Of a stretch of DNA of 64,000 nucleotides, positions 23,620 to 37,800 are shown one piece after another. Both the position numbers and the translations under genes were made by a program. Location: the NCBI GenBank assembly GCA_037783545.1, contig JBBELK010000550.1, positions 729,280 to 793,279 on the forward strand, written 5' to 3'. Below the pieces are notes generated by a model. It was not told the DNA's origin. It did not search any database and was given only the letters and a program-made list of their open reading frames with translations. Within the stretch, counting starts at the first letter, position 1, and the number at the start of each line of letters is the position of its first letter. This stretch comes from Henricia sp. BOLD:AAB3569. Its lineage: Eukaryota; Echinodermata; Asteroidea; Spinulosida; Echinasteridae.

Positions 23620-23800
23620 AGTCCAACCTACTATTAAGGCCACCTTAATAAAGAGGCCACCTGTTTATAGTGGCCACCCATCTTTGGTCCCAAATGCCAT
23701 GTGTATAATGCTAATGCAACCTTTATAAACTGGCCACCTGTTTTAGTGGCCAGTTTTTATGGTCCCGAGGGTGGCCACTATAGACAGGTTTCACTGTAGT
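23620..23800. repeat. GGCCAC-rich repeat with CAGTGAAACCTG-type end, overlapping the 3' UTR
   Basis: Begins ACAGTCCAACCTACTATTAA and ends ATAGACAGGTTTCACTGTA, with GGCCACCTGTTTATAGTGG units inside. The ends resemble pogo/Tigger-type terminal repeats (from memory, weak). It starts only ~45 bases after the stop of the two-sushi gene and would supply its likely AATAAA signal at 23647-23652. Confidence 0.5.
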
Positions 23801-23884
23801 TTACTGAAGCTAGGCTTCGGCGAATTAACCTTCTGCATGTAACATTTGCATAATGGCTCAAGCCTTCACTTTCAAATGGAGGTG

Positions 23885-24132
23885 CAGTTTATAAAGTCAC
23901 ATGCTATGCTGTTGTTGCTACATGGTGCACGCCATTGCCTAGCAAGCAAAAGTCTGGCTGCTTTATGCCATTCTATCCTACGGTGAAAACTGTGTTGATT
24001 CTGTACTTCAAACTTGCCGTGTCACCTAGCAACAAAAAATTAGTCTGGTCAAGTAAATACTAAGTGTGGATGTAAAAGGAAGTACGCCAGTACACCAGAC
24101 TCTATTCAAGTGAAACACGCAAAAGGCTAATT
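23885..24132. mobile_element. Dispersed repeat shared with the tandem duplication
   Basis: Shares GCTGTTGTTGCTACATGGTGC, TAGTCTGGTCAAGT and GCAAAAGGCTAATTC with units at 14900-15130 and 15490-15715. A short piece is also near 36745. Non-coding. Confidence 0.6.
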
Positions 24133-25070
24133 CTATAGTGTTGCTTAGCAAAAAAATGCTGCTTAGCAAATTTGTGTGGTTAACGAAAATACGAAGAATA
24201 CCAGTCAAAAGTATTCAACACGAATGGTGTGAGATTCTATAGCTGGTAATCTGTTATTTCTAACCGCATTTTGTCTCTGCTAAGAAGAATTTTCTGCTAA
24301 ACAGCAAGGAGTATTTTCTGCTAAAGAGCTCATCAAATTGCTTCGACCAGAGTGCCTCGATCGACGTACAATATCCGTTGTTTTAGGGACTTTAGTCTAA
24401 CAATATAGTTAACTGTAATTGCTTTATATGAACTTCAGTTTGATTTAGTTGTCTCTGTTATTTTTCCGGAACTTTTCGTAGCTTTTCCTCTTTTGCTGAA
24501 AAATCGTATTCAAGGTCGTCCTCGGCCCCTTAGGAACGAGGATGCTCGACCTCCATGGGGACGAGGTTGATTCAAGTATGTAACTTGCCGCTCGTAATTT
24601 TGAATAATGTGTTGTAAAAGCTTTTAAAAAGTCGCAAATTCCTACATGAAAATGAAATTATATTTCTGAAAAATTGGCAAAATGTAGTTTACCATGCACT
24701 TGAAAATGTTCAGTAGTTTTTATAAATGAATAAGATCAATTAATTTTATAATTTTTAAAATCATTTTGAGCACCCTTTTAGGCTTGATTCGATTTTATAT
24801 AAATTGGAATTGTGTGAAGAAATTTGGTTATCAGTTCGTGTATACCCACTTTTTGATTTTCATAATATGCACTTTTGCTCTGTCGGTGCTCATCTTTTTA
24901 CAACGACACTAAACATTTTGATAAATAAAATCAGAACTACAGTTATAGTGTCCGAGTTTTGCACTTGAGTTAAACAAACATTTCATAAACTGTTTTTTAT
25001 AAATTGTTTACATGGTTTTCGCAAGTATTCATAAATTTGTCAAGCGAAATTTCGAAGTTTACCTTTCTGT
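24133..25070. other. Gene-free stretch
   Basis: AT-rich DNA. A degenerate TTTGCTTAGC-type piece of the foldback family lies at about 24140-24320; nothing else recognised. Confidence 0.4.
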
Positions 25071-25074
25071 ATAT

Positions 25075-25306
25075 GCCTGAGCGGTTTGGTGCATTGAATT
25101 CAAGACCGTACTTAAAATCTACGGTTGTGGGTTCGAATCCCGGCCCTGACCAAGATGCGTGTGCCCTTGGGCAAGACACTTTGTCATAAGTTGCCTCTCT
25201 CCACCCAGGAATAAATAGGTATACCTGCAAGGGTCGCAGCCGTTGAGCGGTTGTGTGTCAGGCTGCCGGAGCTGCGTATTCCCAAGGGAGTTGTGCCCAA
25301 TGACCT
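25075..25306 (+). mobile_element. tRNA-derived SINE
   Basis: A-box-like CTGAGCGGTTTGGTG, B-box GGGTTCGAATCCCGG, then TGTGCCCTTGGGCAAGACA. This tRNA-head plus CCCTTGGGCAAG layout recurs at 41545, 44255, 57565 and 63405. No proper acceptor stem, so not a functional tRNA. Confidence 0.6.
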
Positions 25307-25505
25307 GGGGCTAATTTCATAAAATTGCTAAATCCAAAATAGTCAAAATTGTATGTCAACTTGTGTTTTTAGCAAGAATAACAGAATACCAGTCAATTGC
25401 AATACACATCACATAATATTTTGACTGCTAACCCATTTTTATAAAGCAAATACATTTTGGATTAAGCAAATTTTTCTGCTAAACAGCTTTATGAAATTTG
25501 CTCCA
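25307..25505. mobile_element. Foldback MITE, CCAATTTCATAAAGC family, copy 3
   Basis: GGGGCTAATTTCATAAAATTG on the left and CAGCTTTATGAAATTTGCTCC on the right, directly after the SINE. Shorter than the other copies. Confidence 0.75.
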
Positions 25506-26227
25506 GGGTGATAATGTTGTAAAGCGCCATGAGTATCCCACAGAAAATATGATGCGCTATATAAGAGGCTCTTATCATTGTCGTCATTATGAAAATTAAT
25601 TTTAAAAATGTAGGAGAGATCGGCATAAAGCAAGCAGACTGTTGGTTGCTTTATAGGCATTGACGTGTACATTGTACCACGTGGCAACAACACCATAGTA
25701 TGTAGACTTTATAAACTGAACCTCCGTTTGAAAGTGAAACATTCCGGGCACCAGCCATAGTAGTGCAAAAGTTGCACGCAAAAGTTGTCAACATGTCTAC
25801 AAAGCGTAGGAAGTGGTTGGGGTGTGGTGGGGCGGTCGAGGGCCGCGGACGACTTTACATCAGTATAACAAATAATGTTGACATTTATGTGGATTGGGTT
25901 TGTAGTTCTTACTTGACCGCGTGGGTTTCCCCCGGTGATTTCTCTAAGGTTTTCCCTCCCATAGCACTTCTAAAACGGCAAGTCCTTCATCTTCGTCATC
26001 TCAAGTTGATAATAAAGTACGCCTATAGCTAAAGCTAAAACCGTATAGCCTAGTTGCTGGCATAAAGGGTCTTAATTGCCGAAGATGCTATAATCACAAC
26101 ATGTTGACATTTCACGGTACTAGTGATAAAAATGCCGATAATAAGTAGTATTTCGGGGATGGAGGGGGAGGCGGTCTAGAAAAGTATACTATACGTTCTG
26201 TATACAACCGTGCAAATGTTGACAACT

Positions 26228-26378
26228 TTGGACGCCACTCCCCCCCCCCCCCCTCCCCCCCCCCCCCGCCCCCCCTCCCCCCCCGCCCCCCCCCCCCCCC
26301 CCCCCCCCCACCCCCCACCTCCCCCACTCCCCACCTCCCCCACCCCCACCCCACACCACCCCCACCCCACCCCCAACT
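26228..26378. repeat. 150-base poly-C tract
   Basis: Almost pure cytosine with a few G, A and T. Gly-rich reading frames on the opposite strand are compositional artefacts. Such tracts are often length-variable or assembled poorly. Confidence 0.9.
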
Positions 26379-26379
26379 G

Positions 26380-28062
26380 GCATACTTAAAAAAATAGTCT
26401 TTAATGTTGGTTCTTCATTTCAAATTCCTATTCTTTCTTTTTTCCTGAATAAACTAAAATATCAGTCAGTACATTTTCCAACTAACAATGAAGCACTGGA
26501 ATGTTAAAGCTCATTATGTTGCCAAACCAGTTAATATTAACCGTTGGCAAACAACGCATCAGACGAACGGAATGTGGGCACGCGATTTATGACACGCATG
26601 CGCGATTAAAAACTTGTTTATAGTATGAATGCAATAAAAATATAGTTGGGCAAGTCTATGCCTTGAATATTTCGAAATATTGACAGAAATATTGTTCGAT
26701 AAACATTGGTCGATTTTTTTCGTTGATGTCTCATTTGAAAGAGAATAAGTTGTATGTTTTCTAGAAAGAAAGAAAAAACATTAATCCCATTTTTTTTTTT
26801 AGTTTTCAAGGTGCCACACCCAAAACGCACGGACTGTATATATCTTTAAATTCTTTATATGGTTTTTGTGTTAAGTGAATGGAAACAAAATTGTTGAAGT
26901 CATCGTCAGTTGTTAATTTCTTAGTAGAAACTACCATCTTGGACAGAAATATATTAAAGGGACACACCGGCTTACTGTTTACATAATGTAGCGATCTAGC
27001 ATCCTTGACAATAATTTTTCGATGGAGTGTGGGAAAAAAAATTATCAAAATGCCACGTAATTAACTTGAAATGTTTAAAATTAACAAAAGAGACAATGTT
27101 GGGCTATACGCTTTACGGGCTGTATCATGTGCTTGTAAATAGAGGTGGCGTTCGATATGGGTCGACACCTCTTTAACCTCGTTTCCCTGACTCGTCACAC
27201 CTTGCATGATCCCTCAGGTCAGCGCTGACTCGAGGAACTCGAACGCATCTTTTTGGGTGTCTTTAGCGCCCTCAATAGGCCTATACTGTTTTTTTCTTCG
27301 CAAAGTATTTATCGCCGGAAGACGCGAGAATCTGAGAGATTCTCTCGTCCATATCAACACCCAAAAACCCTTATGAAATATGTTGGCAGATTTGTGTACA
27401 AATTGAAAAAAATATGGTATGTACGTATAGTGTTCGTAGTCATTATTTTCCAGCAAGAAGAGAAACCAGGTAGGCCTAACCAACCGCGAATGACACAAGC
27501 AGCTCGCACTTCGCGCTGGTTTCTACGGCTAGAAATAAAACTAACTCCAAGACCCGTGATTTATCGGAACCAAAATCTAGTTCCGATAAATCTCGTGACC
27601 GCGATTTTTTGAAAAATGCTCAAAAACGGCAAAATTTTGGTTTCTTTTTAGGTTCTCTTAAGTCTATTTCGGAAAGACTTTCAGAATCATGTACATGTAT
27701 GTGTCTATTTTGAGCCCATAATAGCCCAACAAAGCCGGTATTTCCTTTAATATGGTGTTTGCTACCTTTGCTAAGTAATTTGTTTGTCATTGCAAATTAT
27801 ATTGTGAGCATGTGATTTCCTCGACCGCAACACATTTTCTGTATTTTTCTGGGGGAATGGGATAGGAAGCATACATTTGTCAGCTGTTTAGACAAGCATT
27901 GTTTGTTTAGTCTGCGCACAGGTAAAGGATTTATCTCGAAAATCAGAAATGTTTACAGATATAACATGATAATGGTAGAAAACTTCCCCTGAAATGGTTT
28001 GAACTGAAGTGAGTAAAACAATTATTTTTGAGAATTACATTTTTTTAATCCCCGCCCCCCAA
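26380..28062. other. Gene-free stretch upstream of the Mesh-like gene
   Basis: No supported exon. A short inverted repeat (GATTTATCGGAAC / GTTCCGATAAATC) is at 27556-27594. A fragment near 27950-28000 (GTAGAAAACTTCCCCTGAAATGG) matches the end of the CTTCGCCC element in reverse. Confidence 0.4.
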
Positions 28063-28339
28063 TAGACTTTGATCACTATGCGGCCGTCTTTCCTTTTCTC
28101 CTATTAAAATGAACGTAACCAAAGCGAGGCTTGCAGAAAAAAATAGTTTGGTCCCGTTTTGAAATTGTTCATTGTGTGCATCACAATGGCACAGGCGCTG
28201 TGCGATCAAGAGAGCGCGCAGCGTATCTCAACGCGAGATTACACGCGCTATCGCGCGGTAGCGCAGACGCACTGATCGTGCCTGACACGTGCTATATGGG
28301 GAACAAGACAAAGATGGACGCATCGTGATAAAGGTCTAT
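28063..28339. mobile_element. Foldback element, TATCACGGTGCG family, copy 1
   Basis: Contains GTCCCGTTTTGAAATTGTTC, CATTGTGTGCATCACAATGG and a CGCGCTATCGCGCGGTAGCG core, and ends GATAAAGGTCTAT. The same sequence in reverse lies at 33020-33280. Non-coding. Confidence 0.75.
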
Positions 28340-28772
28340 TGCCTGTTAAAATCGTTCAAGGTTTTCACCTTTTTCTCCAATATGAAATGACCAGTGAGGC
28401 TGACACTTTCACAGGGGAATGTTACAGAAATATTGACTGCAATGAGGGGCATGGTTAAGAATATAGGCCAAAAACCAACGTTGTGTGTTGGCTTATAACA
28501 CGAGAGGATGTGTGACAACTCGAAATCCTCATTATATATATTCAGTGCGCCAAATCAAACAAGGTTCTGTAATATTTCGAAGCTCTGTGTTTAATAATTA
28601 ACCTGGAATACCATGCAAAGATATCGCTGTTGTTGGACTTTGTTCAGTCTGTCTCGTTATTATAGCACAGCCCACCAAAGGTCTCAATTTCTAGCGTCAG
28701 TTATGCGCAGGGCGGTATCTGATACAATCAGCGACGCCATTTTGGATTTTGTAAAAGTACGTTTTAGAGAAG

Positions 28773-28893
28773 ATGGAGGTGAAATTACTTCACTGGGAGG
28801 GAATTATCCTGCTGTTGTGTTTCTGTGGTGTGACTGCTCAGCCACCTACGCTACCAGACGTCCTGAGTGACAGGAATGGTATTTATGGTAAAG
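28773..28893 (+). CDS. mesh-like: Mesh-like gene exon 1: start codon and signal peptide
   Basis: ATG at 28773 is followed by [20 protein letters not shown], a typical signal peptide with predicted cleavage after the A of VTA. The donor is AAAG then GTGAGA at 28894; a second phase-1 donor (TATG then GTAAAG) lies six bases earlier and would remove two residues. Confidence 0.8.
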
Positions 28894-31800
28894 GTGAGAA
28901 AATTTCCAGAAATCCACTATACGGGGTGAGTTGGTCCAAAGGGTATATAGCTCAGTTGGTATAGAGCAGTTGGCCATGTATGCCAAGGACCTGGGTTCGA
29001 ATCCCTGTCGGGGCACTGCAATTTTCTCGTGTTTCTAAATTCAGTCAGTTTAATTTATCAATACGGAACGCCGATGGAACATTTTCATTGTTTCCTCCAC
29101 AGACGCGGGATTATTCCGCTACGGGATAGAGAACCGTGATGCCAGGCTAACGAAGGGTAATGACATCAGTTCGCTCGCCATACCGCTACGGTGGGGCATG
29201 CCGTTCTACAACAAAAAGTACTGGACCATTTTTGTAAGTCGCTAGGGCTTTCTCGGCAAATGCTCGGGTTGACATTATTAAAGGCACAGGCTCGTCAGCA
29301 ATGCGCGCGCGCCAATTTCGTGCCACGAAATACGCAGCTCCATGCTTTTGCTATGGAGCTGCGTATTTCGTGGCACGAATTTGGCGCCCGCATTGCTGAC
29401 GATTCTGTGCCTTCAAATAATGACCCCGAGCCGAGGTGTTGGGTGATTGGGACTATTTATCTCCACGTATGTGCACAAAAACAGACGCACAAATGGTTTA
29501 GCAAACAGAAAATTATTATTTAATTAATTTATCCCTGTCTTTAAAGGAGCCGTGTGGCCAGATTAACAAAATGATTTCGTTCTAACCTAACAATCCTATT
29601 AAATGCCTTATAAGCATGCTAAGATATTACTCTCCATAGGAAGAAAACAGGAAATTTGCAATTTGTCTATTTTTCTCTGCATTATTCAGTATTACATCGT
29701 AAATTGCGCTTTCTCTGTAACTTTTGTTTTTTGTTCACTGCATGTAATTTGTGTGTGCTTGTTTTTTTATGTATTGGCCGAATAAATAATAATAATAATA
29801 ATAATAAATATCACTTAATGCTGCAAAGGGACGACCCACCGGTAAGACTTTGCCAGACGACCACCGTAATTTCGGCTAAAAGACATCGATTGGACACCAA
29901 AATTCTGTTACCCAAAGGTTCCGAATATGGTTCCAGACCTAAGAGAGATGGTTCTAGATGGTTCTCGATTTGAAAAAGATGGATTTTGACCTTACAAAAT
30001 TGATTTTGACTTCCACAATATTGGGGCTACGCCAAATTGTCGACCTAATAGAGCGCGTCGTCCTAATAGGGCTCTCTAATGGGGCCAATGGATAAAATAG
30101 AGAAATAAATTAGTTTACTAAACATCAGTAGATTGTTGGCAATATTATCCCTGGAAATATACGGATTGGGAGAGTGAAATTTTAGAGTGGTAAAATTTAA
30201 AAAAAATATGAAACATGACATGGTATCAAAATATCCATTAATTCCCCCGTTTCTTTTTTTAGGTCAATGACAACGGGATTCTGTCTTTCAACATTGCTGT
30301 TCCCGATCACAAGGACCCTATACCGACAGGATTCCCTCTTGATCTCGTGAGTTTGGTGGATTTTGCACTTTTTTACACGCAAATCACAACAAATGCTATC
30401 AGTGAAAAGCTTAATTGTTTCAAAAGAAAATCATCATTGAGGTTTGAATCAGAACATATCCCCGCCCACCGGCCCCGCCCGCCGGCCCCGCCCATCGGCC
30501 CCGCCCACCGGCCCCGCCCATCGGCCCCGCCCACCGGCCCCGCCCATCGTCCTCGCCCATCGGTTGCATTTGGGCAATGTAGTGTTTGGACGAAGTGATT
30601 TGGGGCGAAATGGCACTCGGGCGAAGTGGTGTGGAGGCGAAATTGCACCTAGGCGAAATGGTTTTAGGGCAAATTTAATTGTCGTCTCATGAGACGAAAA
30701 ATAATTGTTTTACTCAAAGACTATAGCACTTTAGACAAAACCATTTCAGGGCAAGTTTTCTACGGTCATCATGTTTATATTGTGTAAGTAAAGCGTAAAT
30801 CTGTGAACATTTCTGATTTTCGAGATACGTACACTGCCTTTAAGTCACCCCAACAAAATTTATCCTTTTTTATTTTAAAAAGGCTTGATTAAAACTTGAT
30901 TTTTTTTTTGTTTTCGCAGGATGAGACATATCCGAATGAGCGAATTATTGTTGCGCCGTTCTTTGCTAATGTGGACATTTCAAATGGCGGTGAGATTTTT
31001 TACCGTCAGAGCACCGAAAAAGACCTGATGGAGCGGTGCGACAGATTTGTGCACCATTACTTTATCCAACGCCTCACTTACAGGACCAAGTTTATGGTCA
31101 TCGCAACTTGGAAAGACGTCAGTTTCTTTGGCTATAACGGTGGTGCAGCCCCGGTAAGATTGCTCAGGGATACCGCGCAAAACATGCACGGCCTGTTGTA
31201 CATGATTTGCTGCCCAGCAAGGTCCAACATCTGTCGGCCGAGCGAAAATTAGATTGATTTGATTTTGATACTAAACTTTATTACATCCCAAAAATGGGAA
31301 ATTCTTTGCTCGCCTATTTAACATTAAAACACCAAATAAAACTACACAGTCAAAATCACTCTAAAAACATACAATACATGGTTAAACACATTTATCAATT
31401 TACCGTTGGAAACTGCTGTTATATAATCTGATTGCACGTGGAATAAAAGAGGATGGATGTCGATTTTTAGCAGCATACGGCAACCTCATTCGCCTAGACC
31501 GGTTCATCTGGCTAGTCAGCTGGAGATGGAGAGGATGACTCGTGTCATCCAATACCACCTTCAGCTTCCCTGCCAGCAAGTCACCATACACCGTCTCAAC
31601 CATAGGCTGCGACACACCAACAATTCGCCTAACCCCCCGAACGATACGATTTATGCGATTTACACCACTTTTATCGACATTGCCGCCCCAGCAAATCAAA
31701 CAATACCTCCAGACACTTTCGATAACAGAGCCATAAAACATGTTCAAGATGAAACTTGCTAAGTTTCCTTAGGCAAAACAACCGAGAGTTTAATTTGTTT

Positions 31801-34800
31801 GACAACGTATATAGTCGATGTGATGATGCCATTCGATGTGATGATGGTGTGGACGTCACTCCAGAATAAAGGCCTGTCTACACGAGCCAACATTTGCTGG
31901 CCAACAATTGAGGACCAATGAAGTTGGAACTTGTTGAGCGGTACATAGATGTGCTCGACCACTCGAACCAACATGTTCCGGCGTTCTAATCTGCTATTGG
32001 CCCTTTTCTCCAAATAAGCTCCAACAAAGTTGGGCGTTGGGACATTCCAACATGGCCCAACTTGTCGGATGATGTTGGGTGTTGTCTGGAGTGGTGTCCA
32101 TAGCGCATCATCAAACTTTTGGTCGGCCGACATCGTCAGACAGATGTTGGACCTTGTTGGCCAACAAATGTTGGCTCGTGTAGACGGGCCTTAAGCACTT
32201 TGCGACGGGGAACTGCATATGCAGTTCTAAGTGTGAGTGTCTTGGGGGCGGTTATACAGAATTAGCCTATGAATTATAGACCAGGGCAGAGCTGGTCTTT
32301 TATCTTGTTGGTTTGGTCAAGTCAGTTTTTGGTTTTTGACCTGTGACTTGACTCTGGAGAAAATACTTGTGACTGGACTTGGGAAATAATATTGATTTAC
32401 GATTTGAAATAAAAACTAGTCATCAAGTTTCCAGCCCCACAGACATATACATGTATACTGCATAACCAAAACTGCTAGTGCAGTCTAGCTCCCGCTCCAG
32501 GGGAATGAATTGGAAAATGCCTGGCCGTCGTGAAGGGGTTAAAGGCAGAGGCTCGTCAATGCGTGCATGAGGCTAAATTCGTGCCGTGAAATACGCAGCT
32601 CCATAGCAATAAAGGCATGGAGCTGCGTATTTCGTGGCATGAATTTGGCCTCACGCACGCATTGACGAGCCTCTGCCTTTAACAGTACACCCAACATCAT
32701 CCAACAAGTTGGTCCATGTTGGATCATGTAAGCTATTGTCCGACTTTGTTGGATAAATTGTTGGAGAAACGGGCCAATAGCAGATTAGAACGCCTGTCAT
32801 GTGAAGGCAGCAACCAACTGCAGTCGAGATATGCTGGAACATGTTGGTTCGCGCGGTCGAGCACATCCATGTTGGTCCTTAATTTGTTGGAACAAATGTT
32901 TACTAGCAAGGTCAAAGGTCAATGTCTGCGTGCGAAATTTAAATTCTAGTGCGATTGTGACAGTTACCGAAAGAATTAAGGGCGTTCACACTAAAAATGG
33001 CTTTGCGCGTGCCTGTGCTATAGACCTTTATCACGGTGCGTCCATCTTTGTCTTGTTCCCCATAGTACGTGTCGGGCACGATCAGTACGTCTGCGCTACT
33101 GCGCGATAGCGCGTGTAATCCCCCGTTCAGAAACGCTGCGCGCTCATTATATCGCGTCTGTGCCATTGTGATGCACACAATGAACAATTTGAAACGGGAC
33201 CAAACTGTTTTTATCTGCAAGCTTCGCTTTGGTTACGTTCATTTTAATAGGAGAAAAGGGAAGATGGCCGCACCGTGATAACATAAACTGGTTCGCCGCT
33301 CGTGCGCGGCCTGTCGCGATGCACAAAACAGTGTGAATCCAGCCACCTGGCCTTAATTTAACAGTTTTCTTTTGCAGGTCAACACATTCCAAGTTGTTCT
33401 TGCAACCGACGAATTTGAAACGTTTGCCTTTTTCCGTTATGAACAAATCACGTGGACAACAGGCACAGAAAGTGGCGGGTCGTCTAGTACTGGCCTTTCA
33501 GGCACACCGGCAATTGTGAGTGACTATTTTTTTTTCTGACTTTGGTTTGGGGTCATGATACCTAAAAGTGTTGCTTATCTGACTTAGGGGACAATAAACA
33601 GACAAAGGTATGGTGTTCTAAAGACGACAAATGCCTGTCGCGTCTTGCCGTCGCATCACCTTTTCAGGTCGGCCTTTTGCGTTGTATCATTGCATCGCGT
33701 CGTGCTGTGCTGTCATGTCATGCCATCATGTCATCGTGTCGTGCCGTCACCTGTTTTCCTATTAATATAGTAAAGGAGCATTGCGTCGCGTCGTGCCATC
33801 GCCCATCGCATTGTGCCGTCTCGTTGTGCCGTCTATCGTGCTGTGGCCTGTTTTCAAAGTGGCGGATCCAGCCTCATTAAAATACAGGAATAAAATGGAT
33901 TTCAGGGGGTCGGACCCCCAGAATTCCATTGTATTCCTGTAATGACAGGCAACGGCACGATGCGGCGCGATGCAACGACACAATATTAATATGAAAACAG
34001 GCGACGACACGAAGCAACAGCATGACGCGACAGCACGCTGCAAAAGGGAGAAGCGACGGGCATTTGTCATCTTTAAAACATCACCTAGAAAAAAGTAAAA
34101 CTGAGATTAAATCGCTAGTTACTCAATAATGACCAACAATTTTTAAAAATGGCAACTACTGTCCGTTTCTTTACGTAGTTAAAATTCTTTACGTAGTGCT
34201 CTGATTGAAAACATGAAACTTAGTTTGAATAAATTATTTGTTGTCAGAAATCTCACGTTACAGTAAAAATCAACCTTGCAGGTACATGTACTTCTCCTCT
34301 CAAAAATTCTGTGCGATGATTGTTTTTACCCAATGAATCTTCCAAACAGTAAAAAAGTCGAAAAAAAAAACAAACAAATAAACGATTTGTATGACGTCGC
34401 GTCATACTTAGCATGCTTAGTAACAATGGAATAACAAGAGATGGGCTTATTTAAAATGTACAGTATGCTTCAAACTTGCTCTCGGCTTCGCCGCCGTTAT
34501 TCCGTTTTTAACAGTTAATTTCGTTATGTAGGTGGGTTTCAACAAAGGTGACGGCAAAGGTTCCAAAATGGTGGATTTCTCGGACAATCCCAACTCGGCA
34601 TCGCAAGCTCTTCTAGGTCTTCCCATCGACACAAATAACGACGAAAAAGGGATGTTAATGTTCCAGATAAGCAGGGCTAACATAGTGTCACCTAAGTGTA
34701 AGGAAGGTACGTGCGTATATATAAGTTGATTCATCTCCCAGGGGCTGATTTCATGAAGCGCTACGATCTTTCGTAACCGCCGTAACGTGCAATGCATGCT

Positions 34801-37800
34801 AATAACAAAAACTCTGGATGCTAGGATAGGGCGACAATTTGTGTGTAAAAGAGCTATATTAGGGCGAAACGCTCTATTAGGGCGACATTAAAAATCTATT
34901 TTTGAGGTAAAAAAACATTTTTTTTAGGTCAAAAACCATTTTTATTAGGACCAATTCTCTTAAGTCTGGAACCATTTTTGGAAGCTTCGGGTAAAAAAAT
35001 AAGGTGTCAATTTGAGTGGTTCTTGCCGAAATTTCAGTGGTCCCCGGGGAGAGTCTTCCCGAATTGTCGCCCTATTGCGGCATCCAAAGTTCTTACAATT
35101 TCAAGAAACTTGTAACGAATTCAACGATGCATATCTGCCATCTAAAAGGAATTGTTGACTTAATTATTTTTGAAATGTACCTCATTACCTTGGAAAGTAT
35201 AAGACCCACCAGCCAAAAGTTTGAGTATACACCTGTTGAAAACTATGTTTAGTAACATTTTACAGCATTTTATGCCTGCAGTACAAAAAAAAAATTATGC
35301 AACCAATATATTCAATGCATGTCATAGAAATGTCCTTGAAACTTCAGAAATGTCTCTTTATCTTTCATTCCTCAAAATAGCCACTTCTGGCTTCGTACAT
35401 AAAAAAAGTAGCCTCTGAAGGTCACACAAGTTTTCTGAAGTCCCTGGTGCGTGTCCAAAATCACTTTGTACTAGCTGAATGCACAGTATTGGCACCAGTC
35501 AGTTCTTGACCACTATCGGATAGCTATCCAGTCTATATTTGCCTTTCTTGCATACACAACTGTTGTAAAATGGCAAAAGGACCCCAGTTGAGTAAAGAAA
35601 AGGGCAAGCTGTGATTACTCTACGAAATGATGGTCAATCTTACAGACAAATTGCAAACATAGTTTTCAACAAGTGTACTCAAACGTTTGGCAGGTACTGT
35701 ATGTTTTATTTATACAGGGTGTCCCAGAAAAAAACAAAACCGAGATTTATCGATGTTTAATCATACTTTAATCTCAATCTTGACAAATAAATGACACATA
35801 TTTGGAAAGCTTAGTTCCTCATCTTTTATTTGATACCACTCATATGGTACATACTTCACGCATGAATGAAAAAAGACAATATGAAGCAGGGCTACCAAAA
35901 AGTCGTTTGCACAACGATACCTGATTTCAAAGAAATAATCACATTTCTAAAAAGTTAATTTCCTGCCCTTTCGTATGATACCTCAGTCAGGAAAAATGAG
36001 CCAGGGATGACAGAGATATCCTGCATTTAAATATGGATTGAATTTCCATGTTTTTTTTAAAAATCATTCGTTTTTTTCACACCTGACCGATTTTTCGCAT
36101 GAATGGATTCGGAGATGGTCACTTGTGCATCAAAAACGTGCGTGTTGAAACCCCTGAAATTCAGGTATCGTTGAGCAAACAACCTTTTGGTAGCCCTGCT
36201 TCACATTGTCTTTATTCATTTATTCGTGAAGTATGTATCATATGAGTGGTATCAAATGAAAGATGAGGAACCAAGCTTTCCAAATATGTGTAATTTATTA
36301 TTCAAGATATGTGTCATTTATTATTTCTGGGACACCCTGTATATATATATATTTTTTTTAAATTTTCCACCAGGTCCGATTACAACATATCCACAGTTCG
36401 ATTCCATGCTGGGTCACTCATGGCTATTAGTGGCTGGTCCATGCATTGACCGTACCAGAGATCACTGGATTCGCTTTAGTAGAGAGCAGGAACCGAAAGC
36501 AATTGAAAATTGCACCTACCACAGCAAATGGATGGTTTACTGCTTTACGCCGACATTGTTTGAAGTTGGACGGCTCGATATTAGTTTTTCGGTCGACGAT
36601 GGTTATTCGTGGCCAAGTCAAGGCACGTTTGATATTGGTAAGTATACGACAAAAACGGAGCAATTATTCTTTTGCACGTTTCACATCAATATCTTCTGGT
36701 GCACTGACTAATGTACATTTAGTACCCATTTGACTAAATTGTTGTTGCTATGTGGTGCACGCAGCAGTTGTGAAGTACGGAATCAATACCGCTAGGGTAA
36801 TTAGGTTTGTCACACAGTATGGACATCAACAAAGTGCAAAGCTAACTTGACATGACTTTCCTGGCCCCATTGCCATTTTGTGTTAAACATTATGTTCAAA
36901 TTTGTTTTGCGTCAGTGAAAATCGGCGACACACCGCAACGCGTGACCCGCGTGAACCCAGACAGCGAATCGTGGTTGCGAGCCGACCGACCGGTCACAAT
37001 CGAGTGGGACCCCACGTTAATCAACTTTACGCAAGTTCGCATCGACGTGCTAGCGTACACCGAACCTATAGACCCAGACACGGGAGAACCCGGACAACCC
37101 GATTGGGAAGAAATTGATGAAGTACGTGGGAAAATTAATTTTAAAAATTAATTAATCCTCAGACATGCACTGCACATAAAATTATGGAGACTCAAAGGGG
37201 AGACTCTGGAAGCGCTGTACCCTGGGGCTATTTCTCTGTCAGGCAATTGGTAGAATATACATATACATGCATGTACATTCTATTATGCAGGTCTCACAAA
37301 TGAATGGGGCTTAGCTTGAGGCCCAGATTTCCCGGGGTGGCTTGACTGGTGAGTGAAGTCAACATTATACAAGCTCGTGTCCATCAGGGTAATTAGGGAT
37401 TTCCAGGCTTTTTTCATTACGATGTAATGCGATTCTTACGTCGTGTCGATTCGTATCCAAAATCGTGTAAGTGTGAAAGGGGCTTAAGTTTAATAAATCA
37501 ATAATAATTAAAAACAAATAAACAAACAAATAAACAAACAAAAAATGTGATGAATTACTTTGAGCAAATTTTTCAAATCAATTGCGCCTTTAATTTAGAT
37601 AACCTGTTTGCATATATAGGTGTCTTACACGGTGGAAAATACTGGCCGGTATACATGGACTCCGCGCGCCGTTTTTCAAGTCAACGATAAAAACTGTGTC
37701 GGCGTCATCCGCGTGACAAGACGTTTCAAACGGTAAGTTAATCTCTATCTTTGCATTTAAATGTTATTGCGCATGTGTGTTGCCAGGATGACATTTAACC

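Noticed and set aside
26112..26383. Three overlapping Gly-rich frames
   Set aside because: Pure consequence of the poly-C tract on the opposite strand.
28947..29018. Functional tRNA-Thr (TGT) gene
   Set aside because: Base 33 is not T and the acceptor stem does not pair; better explained as a SINE head or decayed copy.
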